64,000 nucleotides of DNA from Levilinea saccharolytica (GTDB lineage: Bacteria; Chloroflexota; Anaerolineae; Anaerolineales; Anaerolineaceae), in contig NZ_LGCM01000065.1 of NCBI RefSeq assembly GCF_001306035.1, positions 248,001 to 312,000 on the forward strand, in the 5' to 3' direction. Shown one piece after another: positions 1-8,528 of the stretch; position 1 is the stretch's first letter; each line of letters begins with the position of its first letter. A program made the translations under genes and the position numbers. Below the pieces are notes generated by a model. It searched no databases. It was not told the origin of the DNA and saw nothing but the letters and a program-made list of their open reading frames with translations.

Positions 1-134
1 GTCTTTCCGGCGCCGTTAGGCCCCAGAAAGCCGAAAATTTCCCCGCGGGGGACGTCTAAGGTCAGGCGGTCCACGGCCAGAACAGCGCCGTAGCGCTTGC
101 TCAGGCCGCGCGTTTGCAGCATGCAATCCGTCAT
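1..134 (-). CDS. ABC transporter ATP-binding protein, N-terminal part (cut by window edge)
   Basis: Only the first 44 codons are present and the gene continues beyond the left edge. The reading starts [18 protein letters not shown] and reaches the Walker A motif GPNGAGKT at the window boundary, preceded by the typical '[11 protein letters not shown]' strand. This is the nucleotide-binding domain of an ABC exporter of the ABC-2 (drug/lipid/antibiotic) type, which powers a separate permease not visible here. The ATG at 134 is the first start after a candidate minus-strand promoter at 175-203. The substrate cannot be inferred. Confidence 0.85.
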   Translation of the reverse strand, partial: MTDCMLQTRGLSKRYGAVLAVDRLTLDVPRGEIFGFLGPNGAGK

Positions 135-174
135 AAAAAGTGTCCGTAGGGCAGGAATGAAGACAACAGAGCCT

Positions 175-203
175 ATTATACTGTCGGTATGAATTTTTCT
201 CCA
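175..203 (-). promoter_or_regulatory. Candidate promoter of the left-edge ABC gene
   Basis: On the minus strand a perfect -10 TATAAT (175-180) lies 17 bp from TGGAGA (198-203), a 4/6 match to the -35 consensus. The predicted start is near 168, giving a leader of about 34 nt. A separate plus-strand TATAAT at 220-225 could serve the divergent ClC gene, but I see no good -35 for it. Confidence 0.5.
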
Positions 204-298
204 AACGCGTGATCCAGCGTATAATCGGTGGGGATCTCAAAATCAAAATACCGCAGCCGGATCCCTTCATCACAGGAGGTTGTGCACCCGTTCGCTGA

Positions 299-1936
299 AT
301 GACCATGAAAAACGAAACCACCGCTTCACCCCCTTTTGACCGCGAAGAGGCAGATGCCCCCGCTCGTTCTGAAATTCAAGAATATCTGACCGCCCGGCAG
401 CAGCGCCGCTGGATCTTTCCGCGCGCCGCGCTGGTGGGGCTGTGCGCGGGCATCACCGCTTTGCTGTTCCGCGCGGCTTTAACCGGCGCGGATGCGCTGC
501 GCAATCAGCTCATCACCTGGGCACAAAGCCTGCCCGCGCTGGGGTGGCTCTTCCCGATGCTGTTGGCCTCACTGGGGGCTTTGATCTCCGTGGCGGTGAC
601 GCGCCGCTTTGCCCCCGAAGCCAGCGGCAGCGGCATCCCCCATCTGGAAGCTGTGCTGTACCGTTTTCGAAAATTGGATTGGAAGCGGCTCTTGCCGGTG
701 AAATTCTTGGGCGGCGTCGTGGCCATCGGCAGCGGGCTGGCCTTGGGGCGCGAGGGCCCCACCGTGCAGATGGGTGGGGCGGTGGGTGACGCGGTTTCGC
801 GTTTGCTGAAGGTTACGGAACGAGAACGCCTGACGTTGACCTCAGCGGGCGCGGGGGCGGGGTTGGCTGCGGCCTTTAACGCGCCGCTGTCGGGCCTCAT
901 CTTCGTGCTGGAAGAGGTGCGGCGCGATTTTCAGCCCATCGTCTTTGGGGCGGCCTTCGTGGCGGCTGTGCTGGCGGATATTGTGGCGCGGGTTGGCTCG
1001 GGGCAGTTCCCCATTTTCGCGGTCCCCAGTTACCCTGTGCCGCCTTTGCCCGCCTTGCCCATCTTCGCCTTGCTGGGAATCTCGGCGGGTTTGCTGGGCG
1101 TGGTGTTTAACCGCAGCCTGCTGACGGTGACGGCTTTGTACGCGCGCATCCCCGCGCGCTTCACCCTGGCCGCGGCTGCGCTGACGGGCGCGCTGGTGGG
1201 GTTGGTGGGATGGTTCTCGCCGGTGATGATCGGCAGCGGCCACACTCTGGCCGAAACCGCCCTGCGGGGGGATATGCTTTTGGGAGCCATTCCCCTGTTC
1301 TTTTTGATTCGCTTTGTGCTCACCGCTGCCAGCTATGGGACGGGCGCGCCGGGCGGAATCTTTGCGCCGATGCTGGTGTTGGGCGCGCTGCTGGGGCTGG
1401 CGGTGGGCGAGATTGCCCACCAGTTCTATCCAGCGGCCGTGCCTTTTCCGGCGGTTTTTGCGGTGGTGGGCATGGCGGCGTATTTCACCGCCATCGTGCG
1501 CGCGCCGCTGACGGGCATTATGCTCATTCTGGAGATGACCGGCAATTACAATCAGATGCTGCCGCTGCTGGTGGCCTGTTTCTGCTCCTACGCAGCGGCC
1601 GAGTTTATGAAGGACCTGCCCATTTACGAGGCGCTGCTGGAACGCGATCTGAGGCGCAGCCGCGAAGCGCATTTGCTGAAAGAACCCGCAGTGGTGGAGT
1701 TTATCCTCCAGGCGGGCGCGCCTTTTGTGGGGAAGGAAGTGCGCTTTTTGGGGCTGCCGCCGGGCTGCATTCTGGTGCGCTGCTCGGACGGCAAGCGCGA
1801 ATGGCTGCCCAAGGCCAATACGCGCCTGGGGGCCAATATGCGCATCACGGCTATGGTGGCGCCAGAGGCGGCCGACGGCCTGGAGATTTTGCGCCGGGGG
1901 TGTCAGGCCGGCGGCTCGGACGCGGCTGCGGAGTGA
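299..1936 (+). CDS. ClC-family H+/Cl- exchanger with C-terminal TrkA-C-like domain
   Basis: A polytopic ClC chloride transporter of 545 residues. The three selectivity signatures are present in order: GSGIP (about residue 113), GREGP (about 153) and GTGAPGGIFAP (about 350). The gating glutamate in GREGP is present. So is the internal proton glutamate in FVLEEVRRDF, and a tyrosine in DLPIYEALL at the place of the central tyrosine of E. coli ClcA. These residues argue for a proton-coupled exchanger rather than a channel. The last ~85 residues (EFILQAGAPFVGKEVRFL onward) resemble a TrkA-C/RCK-C regulatory domain, common on prokaryotic ClCs. An in-frame TGA at 296-298 fixes the start at ATG 299 or 305. 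The AGGAGG at 274-279 is rather far upstream. The likely role is chloride or pH homeostasis in the cytoplasmic membrane. Confidence 0.93.
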   Translation: MTMKNETTASPPFDREEADAPARSEIQEYLTARQQRRWIFPRAALVGLCAGITALLFRAALTGADALRNQLITWAQSLPALGWLFPMLLASLGALISVAVTRRFAPEASGSGIPHLEAVLYRFRKLDWKRLLPVKFLGGVVAIGSGLALGREGPTVQMGGAVGDAVSRLLKVTERERLTLTSAGAGAGLAAAFNAPLSGLIFVLEEVRRDFQPIVFGAAFVAAVLADIVARVGSGQFPIFAVPSYPVPPLPALPIFALLGISAGLLGVVFNRSLLTVTALYARIPARFTLAAAALTGALVGLVGWFSPVMIGSGHTLAETALRGDMLLGAIPLFFLIRFVLTAASYGTGAPGGIFAPMLVLGALLGLAVGEIAHQFYPAAVPFPAVFAVVGMAAYFTAIVRAPLTGIMLILEMTGNYNQMLPLLVACFCSYAAAEFMKDLPIYEALLERDLRRSREAHLLKEPAVVEFILQAGAPFVGKEVRFLGLPPGCILVRCSDGKREWLPKANTRLGANMRITAMVAPEAADGLEILRRGCQAGGSDAAAE

Positions 1937-1968
1937 GGCCGGGGAATGGGCTGATCGGAGGAGCGGAT

Positions 1969-2523
1969 ATGCCCGTGGAGATTGAACGCCTGGTGCTGTG
2001 GTTCCCCATTGTCTTCATGCTGCACGACTTTGAGGAACTGCTGCTGTTTGAACCCTGGCTGAAAAAGAACGCCGGGAGCATTTTGGAGCGTGTCCACGGC
2101 CGGGTGCCGCCCTGGGCCGAGGCCCAGCTGCACACCGTGCTGCACAAATCCACGCTGCAATTTGCCTTCCCCATCGGCCTGATCTTTGCCCTGACGGCGG
2201 CGGCCTCTTTTTTGGCGGTGCAGTTCCATTTTTACCCATTGTTCCTGACCGCCAGCAGCCTGTTCTTCCTGCACGGTTTCCTGCACATCGGTCAGGCGGC
2301 GGCGCTGCGCCGCTATGTGCCCTCGCTGCTGACCTCTGGGCTGCTGGTGCTGCCCTATGGGGGGCTTTTGTTCACACGGCTGCTGGCGGCGGGGGTGGTG
2401 ACGCTGCCTACCTTGCTGCTGTATTTTTTGGCGGCCGCTGTGCTGGCCGGGCCGTTGCTGCTGGGGATGCACCGCCTGGGCGAAGGCCTGTATGGTTGGG
2501 CGGCGCGCCGCTGGGCGGGCTGA
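1969..2523 (+). CDS. HXXEE domain membrane protein
   Basis: A membrane protein of 184 residues with several hydrophobic helices. Near the N-terminus MLHDFEELLLFEPWL carries the H-x-x-E-E signature that names the HXXEE family. The ATG at 1969 is preceded at good spacing by GGAGGAG (1957-1963), so the long upstream extension of the open frame is not coding. It lies 32 bp after the ClC gene and probably shares its transcript. The family's function is unknown. The conserved His/Glu residues suggest a metal site, but that is inference. Confidence 0.8.
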   Translation: MPVEIERLVLWFPIVFMLHDFEELLLFEPWLKKNAGSILERVHGRVPPWAEAQLHTVLHKSTLQFAFPIGLIFALTAAASFLAVQFHFYPLFLTASSLFFLHGFLHIGQAAALRRYVPSLLTSGLLVLPYGGLLFTRLLAAGVVTLPTLLLYFLAAAVLAGPLLLGMHRLGEGLYGWAARRWAG

Positions 2524-2557
2524 GCGAGCGCGGTGCGGCCGCGTGTGGAGGGTGACG

Positions 2558-3328
2558 ATGACTTCCCTGTTTTCGATTCCGTCTTCAGACCCAGCCCTGC
2601 TGGCCAAAGCCCGGCAGACGGCCCAGACCTTTGCCGACCCTTTGCGGATGGAAGGCGTGGTGGGGATTGTCTTTTTGGGCGCGGTGGCGCGCGGCTATTT
2701 TGACCCGGCGGCGGATATTGATATCGCCATTTTCAAGCGGCGCGGCACGGATCTGCCCCTGAAGGACAAGTTTTACCATGTGGACGGCTTTGAAATTCAG
2801 GTGTGGCTTTCGGATTACGAGGATGAGCTGACCAGCGAGTGGGACATGCCGCGGCGCTGGACCTACGCCCATGCGCAGGTCTACCACGACCCCCAGGGCG
2901 CGGCGGCGCGGCTGATCGCCGAGAAGGTGCCTTTGCGCGCGGAGGAGCGAAAATGGCTGGTGATGTCGGGGCTGACCCTCTCCGAATGGTACGTCAACCG
3001 CCTGACGCAGTTGTGGGTGGAGCGCGGCAGCCTGACCAGTGCGCACCACATGGTGGATCAGGGCCTGCTGTATTTTTACGACCTGCTCTTCGGCCTCAAC
3101 GATGCCCTGGTGGCGGATATGAAATGGCGGCTGTACTGCGCGGCCCAATTGGAGCGGCTGCCTGACCGCTTTGCGGAACGGATTCAGGAGGTGATGCTCC
3201 TGCGGGCCTTCACGGTGGAAGAGCTGCACCGGCGCAGGGATGCTTTTTTGGGCCTGTGGGAAGAAATGAAACCCGCGGCAGAAGCGGCCGCGGGCATGAG
3301 TTTTGCCGAAATGCTGGAGGTGGTCTGA
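2558..3328 (+). CDS. Nucleotidyltransferase-domain protein
   Basis: A soluble protein of 256 residues. The N-terminal part carries the polymerase-beta-type nucleotidyltransferase signature: GAVARGYFDPAADIDIAIF gives the G-[AS] loop and the D-x-D metal pair, and the 'GFEIQVW' strand could supply the next strand of the fold. The rest is helical and resembles the substrate-binding half of aminoglycoside/kanamycin nucleotidyltransferase-like proteins. The acceptor substrate is unknown, so I do not call it a resistance gene. The start is ATG 2558, with GGAGG at 2547-2551. The next gene is convergent and its stop lies only three bases away. Confidence 0.78.
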   Translation: MTSLFSIPSSDPALLAKARQTAQTFADPLRMEGVVGIVFLGAVARGYFDPAADIDIAIFKRRGTDLPLKDKFYHVDGFEIQVWLSDYEDELTSEWDMPRRWTYAHAQVYHDPQGAAARLIAEKVPLRAEERKWLVMSGLTLSEWYVNRLTQLWVERGSLTSAHHMVDQGLLYFYDLLFGLNDALVADMKWRLYCAAQLERLPDRFAERIQEVMLLRAFTVEELHRRRDAFLGLWEEMKPAAEAAAGMSFAEMLEVV

Positions 3329-3331
3329 GAC

Positions 3332-3973
3332 CTACAGATCGAGGCGCTCGAAGCTGCGGGCCGAAAGCCGGTAGGCCGCCAGGTTGAGCACGGCATAGAG
3401 GAGCACACCGGCGGCCAGCACCGCCATTTGCAGGGGGTGGTAGGCGGTGGTGTCCAGAGTCTGCTTAAGCGCGGGGGTCAGTTGAATGACAGCCTCGGCG
3501 GCCACCACCACCACGGTCATGGCCAGGACGGCCAGCAGATAGGGCGTGCCGGTCTTATAGCCGGAGCGGTAAAAGAGCGGCAGGAAGACCACGTTGAACA
3601 CACCGAACATGACCAGCACCAGCCCAAACAGGGCGGCGTTGGCGTCCATCCCGGCCAGGTTCTGGGTGGGGCTGATCTGGCAGCGCAGCACGGCAAAGGG
3701 CACAGCCAGCAGGATTTGCAGCACTTCCAGAGCGATCACGGTGAACAGGCGGGCCTGAACCACGTCCCGTTTGCGCACCGGCAGCAGGGTGGTGAAAAAG
3801 ACGTCGTTGGTGGCGCCGCCGTTCATGAAGGTGAAGAAGATTCCCAGGGTCTGGTAAAAGAACACCACGGCATAGGGGTAATTGGGGATGAGCAGCATGG
3901 CCCCCATGCTGAGGAAGATGTAGCCGGTGGGATGCACGGCCAGTTTCCATTCTTTATAGAGCAAGTTGAGCAT
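3332..3973 (-). CDS. ABC-2 transporter permease
   Basis: A permease subunit of 213 residues with about six hydrophobic segments (for example YAVVFFYQTLGIFFTF and LFTVIALEVLQILLAVPFAV) and the short ABC-2 permease architecture. It starts 3 bp after the stop of the ATPase gene, so the two are translationally close and form the membrane and motor halves of one transporter. Together with the AbrB-type gene upstream this forms a three-gene operon read on the minus strand. The substrate is unknown; related small exporters handle peptides or lipid-active compounds. Confidence 0.85.
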   Translation of the reverse strand: MLNLLYKEWKLAVHPTGYIFLSMGAMLLIPNYPYAVVFFYQTLGIFFTFMNGGATNDVFFTTLLPVRKRDVVQARLFTVIALEVLQILLAVPFAVLRCQISPTQNLAGMDANAALFGLVLVMFGVFNVVFLPLFYRSGYKTGTPYLLAVLAMTVVVVAAEAVIQLTPALKQTLDTTAYHPLQMAVLAAGVLLYAVLNLAAYRLSARSFERLDL

Positions 3974-3976
3974 CGC

Positions 3977-4819
3977 TTAGCCCCTTTCGGTGCAAACCAT
4001 GATGGATTCCAGATCGGCGGGGGTGACGGCCAGACCGTTGGCCCCCGCGGCGTCAGCGGCGCGCAGCAGCCCGCTGAACTCGCCCTTGCGCTCGTGCAAG
4101 CCGATGATGCGCTCTTTCAGGGCGGGGGGCAGGTCTTCACTGCGGCCTTCCACCTTGCGGTAGGAGGCCACGAAGGCGTCTTTGTCGCCGCTGGCGATGA
4201 TGTGCCCGTTCTGGATGTAGGTGATGTTGTCGGCGTTCTTGTCCAGGTCGGAGGTGATGTGGGTGGAGAAGAAAATGCTGGCGCCTTCGCGGTCCACGAT
4301 GTCCTCAAAGATGTGCAGCAGCTCATCGCGCGAGACGGGATCCAGGCCGCTGGTGGGTTCATCTAAGATGAGCAGCTCGGCGTGGTGCGAGAGGGCCAAC
4401 GTGAGGGCGAACTTGATGCTCATGCCCTGCGAGAGCTGCCGGATCTTCTTGTTGGGGTCGAGGCCGAAGCGTTGGAGATAGCTCTGGTAGAGGGGCTCAT
4501 CCCAGGTGGGGTAAAAGCGGCGGTAGACCGCGGCGATGGTTTTGAGCGCGCTTTGGGGGTAATAGTTGGCGGCGCCGAAGATGCAGGCGGTGCGCTGTTT
4601 GATGGCGAACTCGTGGGCGGGCATATCCAGGCCGAAGAACTGCACGGCGCCGCTGTCGGGGTGCACCAGGTTGAGGATGGATTTGAGGGTAGTGGTTTTC
4701 CCGGCGCCGTTGCGCCCGATGAAACCCATGATGCGCCCAGGCTGCACGCGGAAAGAGACGTCCCGCAGGTGAAAGCTGGGGTAGCGTTTTTCTAAATGGC
4801 TGACGGTGAGAGCGTCCAT
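3977..4819 (-). CDS. ABC transporter ATP-binding protein
   Basis: An ATPase of 280 residues. Walker A is GRNGAGKTTT (about residue 38), the signature is LSQGMSIK, and Walker B is LLILDEPTSGLDP, followed by an H-loop in FFSTHITSD. The start ATG at 4819 is preceded by AGGAG in a good position. The open frame runs further upstream, through the AbrB-type gene in another frame, and that extension is not coding. It pairs with the adjacent ABC-2 permease. The pattern (a regulator, an ATPase with an 'ITSDLDKNADNITYI' segment, and a permease) is typical of YtrB/EcsA-like exporters. Confidence 0.92.
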   Translation of the reverse strand: MDALTVSHLEKRYPSFHLRDVSFRVQPGRIMGFIGRNGAGKTTTLKSILNLVHPDSGAVQFFGLDMPAHEFAIKQRTACIFGAANYYPQSALKTIAAVYRRFYPTWDEPLYQSYLQRFGLDPNKKIRQLSQGMSIKFALTLALSHHAELLILDEPTSGLDPVSRDELLHIFEDIVDREGASIFFSTHITSDLDKNADNITYIQNGHIIASGDKDAFVASYRKVEGRSEDLPPALKERIIGLHERKGEFSGLLRAADAAGANGLAVTPADLESIMVCTERG

Positions 4820-4826
4820 GAGCGGG

Positions 4827-5084
4827 TCACTCCTGTTCTGAAGGTGGGGTGGGGGGTTCCGGCGGGCGGCCGCCCAGCAGGAACTGGAAGAATTCGGGGC
4901 TGCGCTCCAGCAGGGCTGAGGCTTTGATGAGGGCCAGGCCCTGTTCCAGATCGCCCAGGACGAGCAGCTTGTCGCCGACCTGGATGTTGAAATCGCGGCG
5001 GGCCTCGGCGGGGATGACGACTTGCCCGCGGTCGCTGACCGTGATGGCGCCGTAGAAGCGTTTACTGTCGGGAGGGTTGGGCAT
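4827..5084 (-). CDS. AbrB/SpoVT/MazE-type DNA-binding regulator
   Basis: A small protein of 85 residues whose central part ITVSDRGQVVIPAEARRDFN plus 'VGDKLLVL' is the swapped-hairpin AbrB fold. I chose ATG 5084 because the promoter on this strand (-35 at 5146-5151, -10 at 5124-5129) predicts transcription from about 5117, which makes the earlier in-frame ATG at 5123 untranslated. It is the first gene of the AbrB-ATPase-permease operon, stops 7 bp before the ATPase start, and probably regulates the operon. The C-terminal residues (FLLGGRPPEPPTPPSEQE) form a flexible proline-rich tail. Confidence 0.85.
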   Translation of the reverse strand: MPNPPDSKRFYGAITVSDRGQVVIPAEARRDFNIQVGDKLLVLGDLEQGLALIKASALLERSPEFFQFLLGGRPPEPPTPPSEQE

Positions 5085-5105
5085 GAGCAGATCCTCGCAA
5101 GATAA

Positions 5106-5151
5106 GTAAGATATACAAGACATATCTTACTACCCTTTGAGATTTTGTCAA
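5106..5151 (-). promoter_or_regulatory. Promoter with overlapping dyad operator for the AbrB-ABC operon
   Basis: On the minus strand a perfect -35 TTGACA (5146-5151) is 16 bp from TAAGAT (5124-5129). A perfect 9-bp inverted repeat, GTAAGATAT (5106-5114) and ATATCTTAC (5122-5130) with a 7-bp spacer, covers the -10 box and the start site. This geometry fits a repressor operator. Autoregulation by the encoded AbrB-type protein is the simplest idea but is inference. Confidence 0.7.
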
Positions 5152-5153
5152 GG

Positions 5154-5294
5154 GTGCGGCGGCTGAACGATATCGGCAAGAGCCCGTGGTGGCAGCTGTT
5201 CCTGCTGGTTCCGGTGGGGGGCATCGTTATCCTGGGGATTTTGTGGGCGCAGCCCGCCGTGAGCCTGCCGGAAAACGGCACACCCGCGGCGTGA
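5154..5294 (+). pseudogene. DUF805 membrane protein, C-terminal relic
   Basis: The plus-strand frame beginning at GTG 5154 reads VRRLNDIGKSPWWQLFLLVP and continues through one hydrophobic segment to a stop at 5292-5294. The R-R-L-x-D-I-G-K-S-x-W-W block is the hallmark near the middle of DUF805 (YhaH-like) membrane proteins, whose preceding ~70 residues with two membrane helices are missing here. The 5' part has been replaced by the promoter of the divergent AbrB operon. A strong terminator follows at 5329, as for a once-intact gene. A 46-residue product from GTG 5154 cannot be excluded. Confidence 0.65.
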
Positions 5295-5328
5295 ACGCGC
5301 CGGTTTTTTACCGGGGTTGACCCCAGGC

Positions 5329-5361
5329 AAGCGCCTTCCGTGCAGGAGGGCGCTTTGTTTT
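5329..5361 (+). terminator. Intrinsic terminator after the DUF805 relic
   Basis: An 11-bp stem, AAGCGCCTTCC (5329-5339) with GGAGGGCGCTT (5345-5355), contains one G-T pair. The loop is GTGCA and a TGTTTT tract follows. Confidence 0.8.
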
Positions 5362-5459
5362 GACGCTGGAATTGGGGAACAGGATTGATTCGCCCTGGCG
5401 GTGTCTGTATACTCTATTTGTTGATTCATTTCATCATGAATTCTTGAAGGGAGGTTGGC

Positions 5460-6209
5460 ATGCAGGAAACGAAATTTGCGCTGCGCAAGAAAAAGATCGG
5501 CTGTGTCTTTATAGGCTTATCGCTATTTTTTATCTTTGGCATCGTTGCGGCCGTCGCCAACATGATCCTGAATTTCTCCTTCAGCACCGTCCTCGGCAGC
5601 CTGGCGATCCTGCTTGTGTGCGGAGGTCTGGGGTATTTTTTGGTGCTGACCAGCCTTCTCAATAATCCGCCGACGGTCACCCTCAACGCGGATGGGATAG
5701 AGATCATCGGATTGGGAATGCTCGTCAGGCAAGCGGCTGCCTGGGCTGAAGTTGAAGCGGTGGAGGCTGTTTATCAGGAAATTCAGAAACAAAAAGCCCT
5801 CACGATTAAACTGCTGCCGCCCAAGGCGCCCCTCCTGATCCCAGAAAGCGCGGTGGACGATTTTGCGAATTTTTCGGCGGTGGTGAAAGCCCATTTTCTG
5901 GCTCATCAAGGCGCTGCGGTTCGGGCTGCGCAGGGAATCGCTATGAAAATGGAAAAGACCGATGTTTCTCCTGCCGGGAAACGCCCCACGAAACCATCGG
6001 GGGATGTGGTGTTTGATCGCGAGGAACGCATCGAGGCGCCGGAACTGGGGGCGACTTTTATCTATCAGATCTACACCGCTCCAGACGCCGCCAGCGCGCA
6101 GGCCTTCCTGGCAAAGACGCCTGTCCACGACGCACATGTGTACATCCTGGTGCACACGCCTGAAGGAATAACCTATTGCCGGGACGTGCAAGGGACGTAC
6201 ACGCAATAG
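5460..6209 (+). CDS. Hypothetical membrane protein with two N-terminal helices (PH-like core possible)
   Basis: A protein of 249 residues. Two membrane helices (about residues 15-38 and 45-65) are followed by a soluble part. That part begins TVTLNADGIEIIGLGMLVRQ and runs into AAWAEVEAVEAV, the strand order seen in small bacterial PH-like (STM3941-type) domains. The C-terminal ~60 residues (GATFIYQIYTAPDAASAQ onward) form a separate alpha/beta piece that I cannot assign. The start ATG 5460 has a strong AAGGGAGG at 5447-5454. It is monocistronic: a terminator lies on each side. No function can be named. Confidence 0.75.
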   Translation: MQETKFALRKKKIGCVFIGLSLFFIFGIVAAVANMILNFSFSTVLGSLAILLVCGGLGYFLVLTSLLNNPPTVTLNADGIEIIGLGMLVRQAAAWAEVEAVEAVYQEIQKQKALTIKLLPPKAPLLIPESAVDDFANFSAVVKAHFLAHQGAAVRAAQGIAMKMEKTDVSPAGKRPTKPSGDVVFDREERIEAPELGATFIYQIYTAPDAASAQAFLAKTPVHDAHVYILVHTPEGITYCRDVQGTYTQ

Positions 6210-6226
6210 AGATGGAATTTGAACCG

Positions 6227-6253
6227 AAAAGCCGCCAGCCTGGCGGCTTTTTT
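6227..6253 (+). terminator. Intrinsic terminator, first of a tandem pair
   Basis: The stem AAAAGCCGCCA (6227-6237) pairs with TGGCGGCTTTT (6241-6251). The loop is GCC and further Ts follow. It closes the 5460-6209 gene. Confidence 0.88.
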
Positions 6254-6262
6254 GGATCCGGA

Positions 6263-6294
6263 GACGCCGCGCAGAGGGGTGCGCGGCGTTTTTT
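6263..6294 (+). terminator. Intrinsic terminator, second of a tandem pair
   Basis: GACGCCGCGC (6263-6272) pairs with GCGCGGCGTT (6281-6290) and TTTT follows. It lies at the left border of the AT-rich island and insulates it from upstream transcription. Confidence 0.82.
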
Positions 6295-6406
6295 GCCCCC
6301 TTGACCCGGCCGATGATTGTATAATGAAGGGGTGGGGTGAGAGAAATTTTGACTCAAAGTGTGCTGAGAGATTCATAATCAGGGGATTGAAGGAAGCTAT
6401 CTTATT

Positions 6407-7156
<750 letters not shown>

Positions 7157-7169
7157 GGGAAATGCATCA

Positions 7170-8264
7170 ATGGAACCAAAAACGATACTCTGGCCGCTCG
7201 ATCCACATACATTGGGTAAGCATTCGGTTCTTCGTAATTATCTCAATGCCTGGTTTCCGATCCTCGGACAAAAAAACCAGCGTATTTTGATTATCGACGG
7301 CTTTGCAGGGCCAGGCCAGTACCAGGGCGGTGAAGATGGCTCGCCAATGATCGCACTAAAGGCGTTGGCCGATCATCGGGCGAAGAATTTAATCTCGTCC
7401 GAGGTTGTCTTTATGTTCATTGAAGAAAACCAAGAGAGGGCCAAACACCTAGAGAAACTAACTTCGTCATCAAATCTATGCTTACCTCCGAAATGTTCCA
7501 TCAATGTCATCAATGGAGTTTTTGACGAAACGATGACGCAAGCACTAGATCAGTTGGATGCCCAGGCAACACGATTTGATCCTGCTTTTGTCATGCTTGA
7601 TCCTTTTGGTGTCTCAGGTACACCAATGTCCGTCATTCAGCGAATCCTTCAGAATCCTAAGTCCGAGGTGTATATAACGCTTATGTATGAAGCGATCAAT
7701 CGTTTCAAATGCACACCAGAATTCGAGAAGCACTTGGATACGCTTTTTGGCACACCTTTGTGGCGTACTGGAATCAAGATTTCTGATCCAGCGATTCGGA
7801 AGAAATTTTTTTACGACTTATACGAAGCGCAACTTCGACAAGCAGGTGCAAAGAATGTGGTTCATTTTGAGTTGTATGAAGGGCAAAGATTAGTTTACGC
7901 GATATTCTTTGGTACACATTCTAATAAAGGTTGTGACTGTATGAAGCAGGCAATCTGGAAGGTCGCCCCGTTTGGAAACTTCAAGTTCTGTTCTTCCAAT
8001 ATAGGTCAGCTTCCCTTAAGTCCAGATTTCACCGATTTTTCCCAATTAAGGGACGCCTTACGAAAAAGCTTTTCGGGAAAAGGATGGGTCAAGATCGAAG
8101 ATGTTATGGATTTTGTTGCATCTGATCAGACAGACTTTCACACAGGACACTTGAAAAAGAAGGTTCTGGTTCCAATGGAAGATAATGGAGGAATTCTTAT
8201 TGATGCTTCTACCAGAAGTCGAAGACGCGTCTTTCCGGACGGAACAAAGCTGAGGTTTTTGTAG
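7170..8264 (+). CDS. tcmP: Three-Cys-motif partner protein TcmP
   Basis: A protein of 364 residues. PLDPHTLGKHSVLRNYLNAW and IDGFAGPGQYQGGEDGSP are the hallmark N-terminal blocks of TcmP, the conserved partner of DUF5131 three-Cys proteins. A further block, VMLDPFGVSGTPM, resembles a methyltransferase-like motif IV. The fold is probably Rossmann-like, but catalysis has not been shown. ATG 7170 is chosen over the longer open frame because it has AGGGGA at 7155-7160 and sits 13 bp after the DUF5131 stop. The pair probably acts together on a nucleic acid or nucleotide. Its island location suggests a mobile accessory, perhaps defensive, function (inference). Confidence 0.87.
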   Translation: MEPKTILWPLDPHTLGKHSVLRNYLNAWFPILGQKNQRILIIDGFAGPGQYQGGEDGSPMIALKALADHRAKNLISSEVVFMFIEENQERAKHLEKLTSSSNLCLPPKCSINVINGVFDETMTQALDQLDAQATRFDPAFVMLDPFGVSGTPMSVIQRILQNPKSEVYITLMYEAINRFKCTPEFEKHLDTLFGTPLWRTGIKISDPAIRKKFFYDLYEAQLRQAGAKNVVHFELYEGQRLVYAIFFGTHSNKGCDCMKQAIWKVAPFGNFKFCSSNIGQLPLSPDFTDFSQLRDALRKSFSGKGWVKIEDVMDFVASDQTDFHTGHLKKKVLVPMEDNGGILIDASTRSRRRVFPDGTKLRFL

Positions 8265-8304
8265 GATCACAATGTTAGGCTTGATTCACTAGAGTACAAA
8301 TAAG

Positions 8305-8456
8305 GTGTACTGTCCGAGGCTGATTTCAGCCGTCTTGATGGAGATTAATGAGGTGTGGCGGATTGGAAAAAAGTATTGTTCTGGCAAGTCATTCTATTGG
8401 AAAAGAACGATGGATGTTTCTGACTCGAATTTATAGAAAAAGAGCTACGCGATCAA
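8305..8456 (+). mobile_element. Left copy of a 152-bp IS256-like transposase-derived inverted repeat
   Basis: This copy is the reverse complement of 11701-11852 with 143 of 152 positions identical and no indels (hand alignment). In the plus frame from 8305 it reads VYCPRLISAVLMEINEVW and continues to a TAG, while the other copy has TGG there. The peptide matches the C-terminal 'RL..A.LMEINEEW..G++Y' segment of IS256/Mutator-type transposases. It is a remnant, not a functional transposase. The rest of 8265-8528 shows only a TATAAT at 8470-8475 and a ribosome binding site for the next gene. Confidence 0.65.
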
Positions 8457-8528
8457 CATCGAAAGTCTGTATAATTAATAGTTAGGTTGGTTGTTCAGAA
8501 ATATCAATGTTATTAAACGAGGGGCTAA

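Noticed and set aside
842-1672. Long antisense frames opposite the ClC gene, and similar long frames opposite infB, trpB, the kinase and the PBP gene
   Set aside because: They are composition-driven shadows in GC-rich genes; their translations are low-complexity Arg/His/Gly-rich and lack motifs.
2558-3328. Aminoglycoside resistance gene call for the nucleotidyltransferase
   Set aside because: Only the general nucleotidyltransferase motif is visible; substrate specificity cannot be derived.
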